Positions 1 to 8,404 of a stretch of DNA of 34,512 nucleotides are shown here, piece by piece. The notes beneath the pieces were generated by a model that was given only the letters and a program-made list of their open reading frames with translations, ran no database searches and was not told where the DNA came from. Positions within the stretch are counted from its first letter, which is position 1. Each line of letters begins with the position of its first letter. Source of the DNA: DASRDU01 sp035560235 (GTDB lineage: Bacteria > Acidobacteriota > Blastocatellia > RBC074); assembly GCA_035560235.1 (NCBI GenBank), contig DATMAG010000074.1, positions 1 to 34,512 of the forward strand, given 5' to 3'. The position numbers and the translations under genes are program-made.

Positions 1-355
1 CGCCGCGCCCGCCGCCGAAGCCGCCACGACCGCCGCCGCGCCCGCCGTTGCGATTGCCGCCGAAGCCGCCGCGCCCGCCGCCGCCGCCACCGAAGCCACC
101 GCGTGGCTCCTTCGGACGAGCTTCATTGACGACCACCGCGCGGCCATCAAACTGGTAACCGTTGAACTGTGAAATGGCGGCATCCGCCGCTTCCTGGGTT
201 TCCATCTCGACGAAACCGAAACCGCGTGAACGTCCGGTTTCACGATCAGTGATGATGCTGGCCGAGAACACCTGCCCGGCCTGGCCGAAGAGATCTTCGA
301 GATCCTGTTCCGTCGCTGAGAACGGCAGGTTCCCGACGTAAAGCTTGACTGACAT
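1..355 (-). CDS. RRM-domain RNA-binding protein with glycine-rich tail (3' end off window)
   Basis: Reading from the ATG at 353-355 on the minus strand gives one RNA-recognition motif followed by a low-complexity tail. RNP2 is visible as KLYVGNLPF (residues 4-12) and RNP1 as RGFGFVEM (44-51). From about residue 84 the protein becomes Gly/Arg rich (GGFGGGGGRGG-like) and continues past the window edge, so the stop is not seen. This is the layout of the small bacterial and cyanobacterial Rbp proteins that bind single-stranded RNA and are often cold-inducible. An AGGA ribosome-binding site lies about 6 nt before the ATG. The gene has its own promoter rather than sharing that of yraN upstream. The RNA target cannot be inferred. 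Confidence 0.9.
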   Translation of the reverse strand, partial: MSVKLYVGNLPFSATEQDLEDLFGQAGQVFSASIITDRETGRSRGFGFVEMETQEAADAAISQFNGYQFDGRAVVVNEARPKEPRGGFGGGGGGRGGFGGNRNGGRGGGRGGFGGGRG

Positions 356-590
356 GTGTGATCCTTTGCGAGAAAGTAGAAGCTGACAAGGAGGAAGACG
401 GGAACGGCCCCCGACTTACGCGAACGGTACGAACTACTGACCGGACAGCTTACTACGAATTATCACTTTCCTGTTCTCATCTACCGACCGCGCGAAGTCC
501 GAAAACCGACAGGACGCATCACCGTTGATGGTCGAGACCAGGCTGGTGTCGAGGGGATGACCGCAACACCGAAAGCAGCTAACGGAGCGA

Positions 591-620
591 ATACTACGTA
601 GGGAGATGAAGAAATGTCAA
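591..620 (-). promoter_or_regulatory. Sigma-70-type promoter of the RRM gene
   Basis: On the minus strand a perfect TTGACA (615-620) is followed after 18 nt by TAGTAT (591-596, 4 of 6 matches to the -10 consensus). Transcription would start near 584, giving a leader of about 230 nt before the RRM start codon. Long leaders are typical of cold-shock and RNA-chaperone mRNAs. No other coding sequence is apparent between 356 and 649, which fits a leader role. Confidence 0.5.
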
Positions 621-649
621 CTGAAGTTTCAGCAGCCCCGGTCTTCGGT

Positions 650-1108
650 TCAGAACCTGTCCCCGGCCCGTGACCACCACGAACTGCGGGCGAAAATCCG
701 CTCGCTGAAGTAGCCTTTGAGCAGCGTGATCTCCGGTTCGTTCTGCGCGCTCACCAGCACGCTCACCACGTCGTAACGATACGCTTCGCCGTCAAGCTGC
801 AGCACGCGCCGGTACACGCGGGCGGCGCGCACGATCTGCCGCTGCTTGCGCCGGTCAACGGCGGCCTGCGGCAGCGCAAACTCAGCGCCCGAGCGCGTCT
901 TGACTTCGATGAAGGAGAGCACCGGCAGCTCATCCGATTCGTCGTAAGCGATCAGGTCAATTTCGCCCGTCACCTCGCGCCCGCTCAGACTGCGGCCCAG
1001 CGGCGCAGTGTAATTCATCGCCACGATCCGCCAGCCGAGCCGCTTCAGATAATCCGCCGCCAGCCGTTCGCCATAAGCTCCGAGTTCACCGCTCGTTCGT
1101 GTGGTCAC
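650..1108 (-). CDS. yraN: YraN/UPF0102 family nuclease-like protein
   Basis: This 152-residue protein matches the YraN (UPF0102) family in length and motifs. The family has a restriction-endonuclease-like fold, seen here as GEIDLIA (residues 48-54, with E49 and D51) followed by FIEVKTR (66-72, with E68 and K70). An N-terminal helix GAYGERLAADYL is also typical. The conserved acidic residues and lysine are all present, so a metal-dependent nuclease site is plausible, but the physiological substrate of the family is not settled. It starts 21 nt after trmL on the same strand, so the two are probably co-transcribed. Confidence 0.9.
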   Translation of the reverse strand: MTTRTSGELGAYGERLAADYLKRLGWRIVAMNYTAPLGRSLSGREVTGEIDLIAYDESDELPVLSFIEVKTRSGAEFALPQAAVDRRKQRQIVRAARVYRRVLQLDGEAYRYDVVSVLVSAQNEPEITLLKGYFSERIFARSSWWSRAGDRF

Positions 1109-1129
1109 AGCTTTGCTCCTGATGGTGTT

Positions 1130-1615
1130 TTATTCTGACGGTTGAAGGCCGAGTTGTCGGCGCGCCTCATAAAGCACGATGCCCGCTGCCGTCGCCAGGT
1201 TGAGCGAGCGCACGCGCGGATTCGGCATCGGAATCGTCAGACACCGGTCAGCATTGGCGCGCAGGAGTTCTTCCGGCAATCCGCGCGTCTCGCGCCCGAA
1301 GACCAGGCAGTCATTCGGCGCGAACTGAAAGTCCGTATAGGCGCGCTTCGCTTTGGTCGTGAAGTAAAGAAACCGGCATTCGGGCAGCGCGGCATAAAGC
1401 GCTTCGATGCTGAGATGGTAATGAATCTCAACGTCGTGCCAGTAATCAAGCCCTGCGCGCCGCACGGCCTTGTCATCAGTGCGAAAGCCGAGCCGCCCGA
1501 CCAGATGCAGCGGCGTGAACGTTGCCAGACACATCCGCGCAATGTTGCCGGTGTTGGGCGGAATCTCCGGTTCGATCAGCGCAACGTGAAGTGATGAATG
1601 CCTCTCGTATTTCAT
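1130..1615 (-). CDS. trmL: tRNA (cytidine/uridine-34-2'-O)-methyltransferase TrmL
   Basis: This 161-residue protein is a SPOUT-class methyltransferase. Visible family signatures are LHVALIEPEIPPNTGNIAR at the N-terminus, FGRETRGLPEELL in the middle (the AdoMet-binding trefoil-knot loop) and IPM followed by RSLNLATAAGIVLYEA near the C-terminus. TrmL methylates the ribose of the wobble nucleotide of some tRNA-Leu species using S-adenosylmethionine and works in the cytoplasm as a dimer. Length and motif order are normal. The ATG at 1615 is chosen because the conserved core begins at about residue 9. No strong Shine-Dalgarno site precedes it. Confidence 0.92.
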   Translation of the reverse strand: MKYERHSSLHVALIEPEIPPNTGNIARMCLATFTPLHLVGRLGFRTDDKAVRRAGLDYWHDVEIHYHLSIEALYAALPECRFLYFTTKAKRAYTDFQFAPNDCLVFGRETRGLPEELLRANADRCLTIPMPNPRVRSLNLATAAGIVLYEARRQLGLQPSE

Positions 1616-1626
1616 CAGCGACCGGC

Positions 1627-1687
1627 CACAGAGGCACAGAGTTCACAGAGACAATCAACATCAGGATAAGTTTCTGTGGCCTCTGTG
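1627..1687. repeat. Inverted repeat in the trmL/PhyH gap
   Basis: CACAGAGGCACAG at 1627-1639 pairs with CTGTGGCCTCTGTG at 1674-1687, giving 13 bp with one bulged G. The arms consist of a short word (CACAGAG) that recurs at 1644-1650. It belongs to the set of gene-boundary hairpins seen across the window, but its sequence is not shared with the others. Confidence 0.6.
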
Positions 1688-1701
1688 CTGCTGTGACTGA
1701 A

Positions 1702-2481
1702 CTATTTCAGGAACCCGCTCATCCCGGTCACCTGCGTGCACAGTTCGTCATTGAGCGGATCGTCGAGCGCGAGCAGTCGGCGCAGCTGCGGGCTGAGCCG
1801 CTGCTGAGTTTCAGGGCGCAGCAGTCGCTTCTGATACTGCTGCTGCGGTTTGTCGCGGCGGCAGTAAAAGGCGTGCAGCGCGCGGCGCGGCCTGTCGGTG
1901 CGGTTGGTCGTGCCGCCGTGCCACAGATGCGCGTTCATCACGATGACGGTTCCCGCGCTGCCGGTAATCAGCACTTCGTCAGGATGCGGCGCCAGCGTGT
2001 CGGCCAGCGCTTCCTGCGGCAGCCTTCCGGCGCGATGCGTGCCCGGCACAAGCCGCGGCGCGCCGTTCTCTGCCGTGAAATCGTCGAGCAGGAAAACCAC
2101 GTTGCAGACCGAGAAGCCTTTTTCATCCGGCAGCGCGCCCGTGTCGCAGTGCAGCGGCTGCCCTGTGGTCTGATGCGGATTGGCGGAGCGATAGTTGAGG
2201 CTTGAAAGCTTGAACTCCGGCCCCAGCACGCACCGCACGCAATCAAGGATTTCAGGCAGCGCAATCACCCGCTCGAAGACTTCGCCCTTGTCCACCAGGT
2301 TGGCGAGCCGCAGTGTCTGCGGTTCCTGCCTGAATTCCGCACCGGCCTGCTCGCCTTCTTCGCGGAGCAGTTCATCAGTCCTGGCGCGGAGCGCATCAAG
2401 CAGGGCCGGTGGCGTGAAGCCTTCAATCACGACCCAGCCGTCAGTCTGCAGTCTTTGTTTCAGCTCTTCAGGATTCATCAC
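1702..2481 (-). CDS. Phytanoyl-CoA dioxygenase (PhyH) family protein
   Basis: This 259-residue protein has the double-stranded beta-helix features of the PhyH family of Fe(II)/2-oxoglutarate oxygenases. The HxD iron ligands are visible in PLHCDTG (H111, D113) and the distal histidine in LWHGGTTNRTDRPRRALH (H188), with arginines around 198-200 suited to binding the 2-oxoglutarate carboxylate. The N-terminal helix LKQRLQTDGWVVIEGF is also typical. All catalytic ligands are present, so it is probably an active hydroxylase. The family acts on very diverse small molecules and nothing nearby fixes the substrate. It lies 86 nt upstream of trmL on the same strand and diverges from galT. Confidence 0.85.
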   Translation of the reverse strand: MMNPEELKQRLQTDGWVVIEGFTPPALLDALRARTDELLREEGEQAGAEFRQEPQTLRLANLVDKGEVFERVIALPEILDCVRCVLGPEFKLSSLNYRSANPHQTTGQPLHCDTGALPDEKGFSVCNVVFLLDDFTAENGAPRLVPGTHRAGRLPQEALADTLAPHPDEVLITGSAGTVIVMNAHLWHGGTTNRTDRPRRALHAFYCRRDKPQQQYQKRLLRPETQQRLSPQLRRLLALDDPLNDELCTQVTGMSGFLK

Positions 2482-2542
2482 TTGTCGCCAGGCTGACAGT
2501 GCTGCCCGAAAAAGTAATCACCAATGAAAATGCTCATTTGTG

Positions 2543-2569
2543 TTGTGACCAGCCTGGAGTATATACAAT
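2543..2569 (+). promoter_or_regulatory. Possible promoter for the galT locus
   Basis: In the divergent PhyH/galT gap, TTGTGA (2543-2548) precedes TACAAT (2564-2569, 5 of 6 matches) with a short 15-nt spacer. This AT-rich stretch is the best candidate plus-strand promoter in the 286-nt gap, and the GC-rich hairpin at 2593-2624 would lie in its leader. The spacer is suboptimal, so the call is weak. Confidence 0.25.
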
Positions 2570-2592
2570 ACGCCCGACGCAGACGCCAGTGT

Positions 2593-2624
2593 GCAGGGAG
2601 CGGCGAGTTCTCGCCGCCCCCTGC
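2593..2624. repeat. GC-rich palindrome, copy 1
   Basis: GCAGGG (2593-2598) pairs with CCCTGC (2619-2624), and GCGGCGAG (2600-2607) pairs with CTCGCCGC (2610-2617), with one mismatch between the two helices. The inner core GCGGCGAG-TT-CTCGCCGC recurs at 8329-8346 with TG at the centre, so these are two copies of one dispersed element. It sits in the divergent gap upstream of galT. No T-tract follows in either direction, so it is not a simple terminator. Confidence 0.65.
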
Positions 2625-2767
2625 GCTCTGCTGTGCTTCTCCGGAACGGATTCTGAAACATGCTCTGAAGGATGGACGGGCTTCCGGTTCTCCGGAGCCT
2701 TTACTGATGAGGGGCACACAGGCGAATATCGGCGCGGCATTTCTGCACAGAGTCCGCCGGTTGATTA

Positions 2768-3876
<1,109 letters not shown>

Positions 3877-3901
<25 letters not shown>

Positions 3902-3950
3902 AGCAAAACTCCTGCGGCAAATGCGGCAATCTGAAATCTGAGATCTGAAA
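3877..3950. repeat. Imperfect inverted repeat at the galT/phosphatase junction
   Basis: TTGCAGATCTGAGATTGCGG and the next four bases (3877-3900) pair with 3927-3950 at about 20 of 24 positions. The arms use the words CAGATCTGA, AATCTGAAA and AGATTG, which recur in the next junction repeat at 5017-5072. The left arm encodes the C-terminus of GalT and the right arm ends 4 nt before the next start codon, so it occupies the normal ribosome-binding position. Confidence 0.65.
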
Positions 3951-3954
3951 TTGA

Positions 3955-5016
3955 ATGATGACACGCTCGCTTAAAGACGCTGTTCCTGATTCCGCGCGCG
4001 CGCTGACTGGCCCGCTGCGCCGTCTGCACGAAATGATCCGCGATGCCGTTGTTGCGGCGTGCGAAGAGTCTGCGATTGAATCGCTCGCCGCGATTGCGAA
4101 GGAGGAAGAAGGCGACACGATCTATGCCGTTGATCGCGTGAGCGAGGAACTGCTGCTCGATTTCTTCACCCGTGAAATCGCGCCCGTCGCGCCCGTCGTG
4201 CTGATTGGCGAGGGCCTCGCAGGCGGTCAGGTCGTGCTGCCGCACGGGACGGATGAATCAGAAGCGCTCTGGCGCATCATCGTTGATCCGATAGACGGCA
4301 CGCGCGGGCTGATGTATCAGAAGCGCAGCGGCTGGGTGCTCACGGGAGTAGCGCCGAATCGCGGGCCGGAAACAAATCTTCAGGACATATTTCTCGCCGT
4401 GATGACCGAAATCCCGCTCGTCAAGCAGCACCTCTCTGACTGCGTCTGGGCGGTGCGTGGCGCGGGCGCGGGGGCCGAGCGCTTCAACCGACTCACGGGC
4501 GAACGCAGGCCGCTCAGGCTGCGGCCATCGCAGGCCGGGACGATTGCGCACGGTTATGCGCAGGTTGCGCGTTTCTTTCCCGGCGCGCGCGAAGAACTCG
4601 CAGCGATTGATGAAGAGATAGTGCTCGGCGCGCTCGGCCCGGTGCAGCCCGGCAAGGCGCACTGCTTTGAGGATCAGTACACTTCGACGGGCGGGCAGCT
4701 TTATGAACTGATGAGCGGGCACGACCGGTTCACTGCCGACCTGCGCCCGCTGATGGAAGCGGCGCTCAACCGGCGCGGCGTGGCGCTCGGCATCTGCTGC
4801 CATCCGTATGATCTCTGCACCGAACTGATCGCCCGCGAGGCAGGCGTGATCGTGTGCGACGCCAGTGGAGAGCCGGTGCGGGCGCCGCTCAATGTTGAAT
4901 CTGATGTCGCCTGGGTTGGTTATGCGAACACGAGAATTCGCGCACAGCTTGAACCATTGCTGCAGGCGGCGCTGCGTCGGCGCGGACTGTTGCCCGATTT
5001 GAAATTTGAGACTTGA
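3955..5016 (+). CDS. Inositol monophosphatase-fold sugar phosphatase
   Basis: This 353-residue protein belongs to the FIG superfamily (inositol monophosphatase, fructose-1,6-bisphosphatase, 3'-phosphoadenosine phosphatase). The metal-binding signature is clear in WRIIVDPIDGTR (D111, D114), preceded by YAVDRVSEELL (D60) and IGEG (E86, where most relatives have GEE). The second signature is degenerate: HPYDLCTELIAREAG replaces the usual WDxAAxxLLxxEAG. It is longer than the usual ~260-residue IMPase, so the substrate may differ. It lies between galT and a GHMP sugar kinase, which suggests hydrolysis of a sugar phosphate in this locus, but which one is not shown. Its last five codons (LKFET) are made of the following repeat. 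Confidence 0.8.
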   Translation: MMTRSLKDAVPDSARALTGPLRRLHEMIRDAVVAACEESAIESLAAIAKEEEGDTIYAVDRVSEELLLDFFTREIAPVAPVVLIGEGLAGGQVVLPHGTDESEALWRIIVDPIDGTRGLMYQKRSGWVLTGVAPNRGPETNLQDIFLAVMTEIPLVKQHLSDCVWAVRGAGAGAERFNRLTGERRPLRLRPSQAGTIAHGYAQVARFFPGAREELAAIDEEIVLGALGPVQPGKAHCFEDQYTSTGGQLYELMSGHDRFTADLRPLMEAALNRRGVALGICCHPYDLCTELIAREAGVIVCDASGEPVRAPLNVESDVAWVGYANTRIRAQLEPLLQAALRRRGLLPDLKFET

Positions 5017-5072
5017 GATTTGAGATTGCCGGTTGAAGTTTCTTCCCGTTCTCAAATCTGCAATCTCAAATC
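5017..5072. repeat. Inverted repeat at the phosphatase/GHMP kinase junction
   Basis: GATTTGAGATTGC (5017-5029) pairs perfectly with GCAATCTCAAATC (5060-5072). Related words (TTTGAGACTTGAG, AAATCTGAAAC) extend both arms outward. It is a relative of the 3877-3950 repeat. It ends 11 nt before the ATG at 5084, and this position explains why a longer reading frame from 5033 exists that is probably not the true start. Confidence 0.7.
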
Positions 5073-5083
5073 TGAAACTGCCT

Positions 5084-6526
5084 ATGACTATTCTTTCAGG
5101 CGAACCACCTCACCTGAGCGACACAGCAGCTTTCGTCGGTTTACTTGAATCGTTGCCGTCGGAGTTGCGTGGTTTTTTCAGCTCGGGCAGGGAAGTGATT
5201 GTGACGCGCGCGCCGGGGCGGCTCGATCTGATGGGCGGCATTGCCGATTACTCAGGCTCGCTCGTGCTGCAACTGCCAATTGCGAACGCGACGCACGCGG
5301 CCCTGCAGCGCGAGGGGACGCGAGAGTTGCGGATCGTCAGTCTGGCTGCCGACAGCGGCGAATCGCGCTCATTCGCGATGTCGCTCGATGAATTGATGGT
5401 CGGCGGCGAGGTGATTGGGTATGAAGCTGCGCGCGCCCGCTTTGACGCGAAAGCCGATGAACACTGGGCCGCTTACGTGGCCGGAGCGTTTCTGGTTCTG
5501 AGGCGTGAGCGCGGCGCTGTTTTCAATGAAGGCGCGCGGATTCTGATTCGCTCGGACGTGCCCGAAGGCAAGGGCGTCAGTTCATCAGCCGCGCTCGAAG
5601 TCGCGGCGATGAGCGCGATTGCCGCTGCCTTTGAAATCACGCTCGCGCCGCGTGAACTTGCGTTTCTCTGTCAGAAGGTTGAAAACCTGGTGGCAGGCGC
5701 GCCGTGCGGCGTGATGGATCAGATGACAGCGGCGTGCGGCGAAGCTGACCGGCTGCTCGCGCTGCTCTGTCAGCCCGGCGAAGTGAAAGGCACAATCAGT
5801 CTGCCCGATGAACTCGCCGTGTGGGGCATTGATTCGGGCATTCGCCATTCGGTCGGCGGCGCGGATTACGGCACCGTGCGAACAGCGGCGTTTATGGGCT
5901 GTCGGATAATCGCTGAACTGGCCGGACTGCCCGTTCACAAGATCGCTGAGGGCCGCGTCGTTATTGACGATGCGCGCTGGCGCGGTTATCCGGCCAATCT
6001 TACGCCGCAGGAATTTGAAACAGACTTTGCGGCGCATCTGCCCGCGTCAATGACAGGAGCGGAGTTTTTATCACGCTACGGCGGCATTACCGATGCGGTC
6101 ACGACTGTTCAGCCGGAACGCACTTATCCCGTTCTTCAGGCAACGCGGCATCCGATTTACGAACACGCGCGTGTCACGGCCTTTGCGCGGATTCTGCAGA
6201 ACTGGCGGGAGAGCGGCGAAGCTGAAACGCTCGGCGAACTGATGTACGAATCGCACGCGAGTTACTCAGCCTGCGGCCTCGGTTCTGCGGGCACGGACGC
6301 GCTCGTCGAACTCGTGCGCGCAGCGGGCGCAGGCCTGTACGGCGCGAAGATTACCGGCGGCGGCAGCGGCGGCACAGTGGCAGTGCTTGGACGGCGCGAA
6401 GCGGCAGGAGCAGTCAGAGAAATTGCACAGCGTTACACCGAACAGAGCGGCCTTGTTCCGCTCATCATCTCCGGCTCATCGCCCGGCGCGGGCGCTTTCG
6501 GGCATTTGCGACTGATGCCGGATTAA
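5084..6526 (+). CDS. GHMP sugar kinase, L-arabinokinase-like
   Basis: This 480-residue protein (ATG at 5084) has all three GHMP kinase motifs: RAPGRLDLMGGIADYSGS (residues 42-59), PEGKGVSSSAA (160-170, the ATP loop) and GAKITGGGSGG (420-430). Canonical galactokinases read GRxNLIGEHxDY in motif 1; here N, E and H are replaced, giving GRLDLMGGIADY. From memory, that variant, plus CGVMDQMTAACGEA, WGIDSGIRHSVGGADYG and SYSACGLGS, closely matches the kinase domain of plant L-arabinokinase (ARA1), which makes beta-L-arabinose-1-phosphate from L-arabinose and ATP. A TTG start at 5033 would add 17 residues encoded by repeat DNA and is disfavoured. The following gene is a GH51 arabinofuranosidase and galT lies two genes upstream. 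Galactokinase is the alternative. Confidence 0.85.
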   Translation: MTILSGEPPHLSDTAAFVGLLESLPSELRGFFSSGREVIVTRAPGRLDLMGGIADYSGSLVLQLPIANATHAALQREGTRELRIVSLAADSGESRSFAMSLDELMVGGEVIGYEAARARFDAKADEHWAAYVAGAFLVLRRERGAVFNEGARILIRSDVPEGKGVSSSAALEVAAMSAIAAAFEITLAPRELAFLCQKVENLVAGAPCGVMDQMTAACGEADRLLALLCQPGEVKGTISLPDELAVWGIDSGIRHSVGGADYGTVRTAAFMGCRIIAELAGLPVHKIAEGRVVIDDARWRGYPANLTPQEFETDFAAHLPASMTGAEFLSRYGGITDAVTTVQPERTYPVLQATRHPIYEHARVTAFARILQNWRESGEAETLGELMYESHASYSACGLGSAGTDALVELVRAAGAGLYGAKITGGGSGGTVAVLGRREAAGAVREIAQRYTEQSGLVPLIISGSSPGAGAFGHLRLMPD

Positions 6527-6553
6527 ATCAATCAGCAGTACCGGGACATTCAG

Positions 6554-6671
6554 CGACACGGCATTCTCCATTCTCAATTTTCAATTCTCCATTCTTCGCA
6601 GATCTGACTCGACATCACTGCTCACTGCCAGGAATGGAGAATTGAAAATTGAGAATGGAGAATGCGTGTCG
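6554..6671. repeat. Long near-perfect inverted repeat before the GH51 gene
   Basis: The left arm 6554-6594 and right arm 6632-6671 are complementary over 40 bp with one extra G in the left arm, around a 37-nt loop. The arms are built from the words ATTCTCC, ATTCTCAA and TTTTCAA. The 19-mer GAAAATTGAGAATGGAGAA of the right arm (6644-6662) recurs exactly at 12917-12935, in another junction of the same locus. No T-tract follows, so a plain terminator is unlikely. Confidence 0.85.
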
Positions 6672-6705
6672 CCGGAGTCTGAGCATCCGATGAAAGGGTT
6701 CATCC

Positions 6706-8283
6706 ATGAAAACTGATCTCTCACGTCGCACCTTCGCCAAAGGATTGACGACTGCGCTCGTTGCTGTTCCGTTCGCCGTGCGCGCCGGACAGCAGCCGCT
6801 CACGGCGCGAGTCAAGATTGATACCGAGCGCGTGATTGGCGAGATTGATCCGCTGATTTACGGCAACTTCGTCGAGCATCTGGGCCGCTGCGTCGAAGGC
6901 GGAGTCTTTGAAGAGAACTCGCCGCTTTCGGACGCGAACGGTTATCGCCGGGATGTGTTCGAGGCGGCGAAGAAACTCAATGTGACGCTGCTGCGCTGGC
7001 CCGGCGGCAACTTCTCGTCGAACTATCACTGGAAGGACGGCATCGGCCCGCGCGACAAGCGACCGCCGCGTCTGGAGATGGCCTGGGGCACGGTCGAAAG
7101 CAATCGCTTCGGCACGCACGAGTTTCTCAATTACTGCGAGCTGCTCGGGACTGAACCGTATCTCTGTCAGAACCTCGGCACGGGTTCGTGGGAAGAGGCG
7201 CAGCAGTGGGTCGAGTATTGCAATTCAAAAGAAGACACGGCGCTGACGCGGCTGCGCAAACAGAACGGCAGGCAGGAGCCGTGGAAGGTGAAGTACTGGG
7301 GCCTTGGCAACGAGATGGACGGCCCGTGGCAGATGGGCCATCGCAATGCCGAGGATTACGGCAAGTTCGCGCTCGAAGCGGCGAAGCTGATGCGCTGGAC
7401 TGATCCGACGATCAAAATGGTCGCAGCGGGTTCGTCGAATTACGGGCCGGGCGTGGACTGGATCGGCTGGAATCGCACGGTGCTCGATTTTCTCAAACGG
7501 CACGCCGATTACCTCGCGCTGCATATTTATGTCGGCAACCGCGAGAACGATTACTATGAATTTCTGGCGAGTTCGCGCGACCTCGACAACCGCACGAGGA
7601 TTGCGGAAGGCACGATCAATGCGGCGCTGGCGACCGAGCCGCGCAGTCGCAGAATTTACATCGCGTGGGATGAGTGGAACGTCTGGTATCGCACGTTCGG
7701 CACCCAGGCGCGCGGGCGGCGCATTCTTGAAGAACGCTACAACCTTGAAGATGCGCTTGTCGTCGCCACCTTCCTCAATTCGTTTCTCAATCACGCGCAC
7801 ATCGTGAAGATTGCGAATATGGCGCAGCTCGTCAACGTCATCGCGCCGATGTTTACGAACGAAAAGGGAATGTTTCTGCAGACGATCTACTACCCGCTCG
7901 CGCTCTTTGCGAATCACGCCAAAGGCCGCTCGCTTGAGCTTTACACGAGCGGGCCGACTTACGAGAGCAAACGCTTTGGCCCGGTTGGCTACCTCGATAC
8001 CTCGGCGAGTGTGGACAGAGACACGCTCGTACTCAACGTCGTCAATCGTCACCGGGATCAGCCGATTGAAACTGATTTCGAGATGCAGGACAGAGCCTTT
8101 GCCGGGCCGGTCGAAATCGCTGAAGTCAACGGGCCGGACATCAAGGCCGAAAACGATTTCGGCGTGACAAAGGTGCAGACCGTGACGCGCTCGATGCGGG
8201 CCGACGGACGCAGGCTGCGCTACAGCTTCCCGCCGCATTCATTCACGATGCTGAGGGCAAAGCTCGCGGCTGATCGCTCATAA
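6706..8283 (+). CDS. abfA: GH51 alpha-L-arabinofuranosidase, Tat-exported
   Basis: This 525-residue protein is a glycoside hydrolase family 51 alpha-L-arabinofuranosidase that removes arabinofuranosyl side chains from arabinoxylan or arabinan with retention. The N-terminus LSRRTFAKGLTTALVAVPFAVRA is a twin-arginine signal peptide, so it should be folded before export. Family hallmarks are IYGNFVEHLGRCVEGG near residue 50, LLRWPGGNFSSNYHW, the acid/base glutamate in GLGNEMDGPWQ (E203) and the nucleophile in IAWDEWNVWYR (E323). An AGGG site lies about 8 nt before the ATG. It follows an arabinokinase-like gene and precedes other xylan side-chain enzymes. Confidence 0.93.
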   Translation: MKTDLSRRTFAKGLTTALVAVPFAVRAGQQPLTARVKIDTERVIGEIDPLIYGNFVEHLGRCVEGGVFEENSPLSDANGYRRDVFEAAKKLNVTLLRWPGGNFSSNYHWKDGIGPRDKRPPRLEMAWGTVESNRFGTHEFLNYCELLGTEPYLCQNLGTGSWEEAQQWVEYCNSKEDTALTRLRKQNGRQEPWKVKYWGLGNEMDGPWQMGHRNAEDYGKFALEAAKLMRWTDPTIKMVAAGSSNYGPGVDWIGWNRTVLDFLKRHADYLALHIYVGNRENDYYEFLASSRDLDNRTRIAEGTINAALATEPRSRRIYIAWDEWNVWYRTFGTQARGRRILEERYNLEDALVVATFLNSFLNHAHIVKIANMAQLVNVIAPMFTNEKGMFLQTIYYPLALFANHAKGRSLELYTSGPTYESKRFGPVGYLDTSASVDRDTLVLNVVNRHRDQPIETDFEMQDRAFAGPVEIAEVNGPDIKAENDFGVTKVQTVTRSMRADGRRLRYSFPPHSFTMLRAKLAADRS

Positions 8284-8324
8284 GACAAGTGAGATCGCGG
8301 AATACAATAAACATCAGGGTATCA

Positions 8325-8348
8325 AGTGCGGCGAGTGCTCGCCGCACT
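8325..8348. repeat. GC-rich palindrome, copy 2
   Basis: AGTGCGGCGAG (8325-8335) pairs perfectly with CTCGCCGCACT (8338-8348) around TG. The core repeats that at 2600-2617. It lies between the GH51 gene and the isomerase-like gene, about 40 nt before the latter's ribosome-binding site. Confidence 0.7.
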
Positions 8349-8404
8349 CCACACCCAGGCAGCATACTTTCAAAACACGATCCAGACCGAAAGGAGTACT
8401 GCTT

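Noticed and set aside
5033..5083. TTG start adding 17 residues to the GHMP kinase
   Set aside because: The extension is encoded by the junction inverted repeat, and the conserved protein begins after the ATG at 5084.
7225..8238. 337-codon minus-strand open frame
   Set aside because: Antisense to the GH51 gene, with no recognisable domain or start signal.
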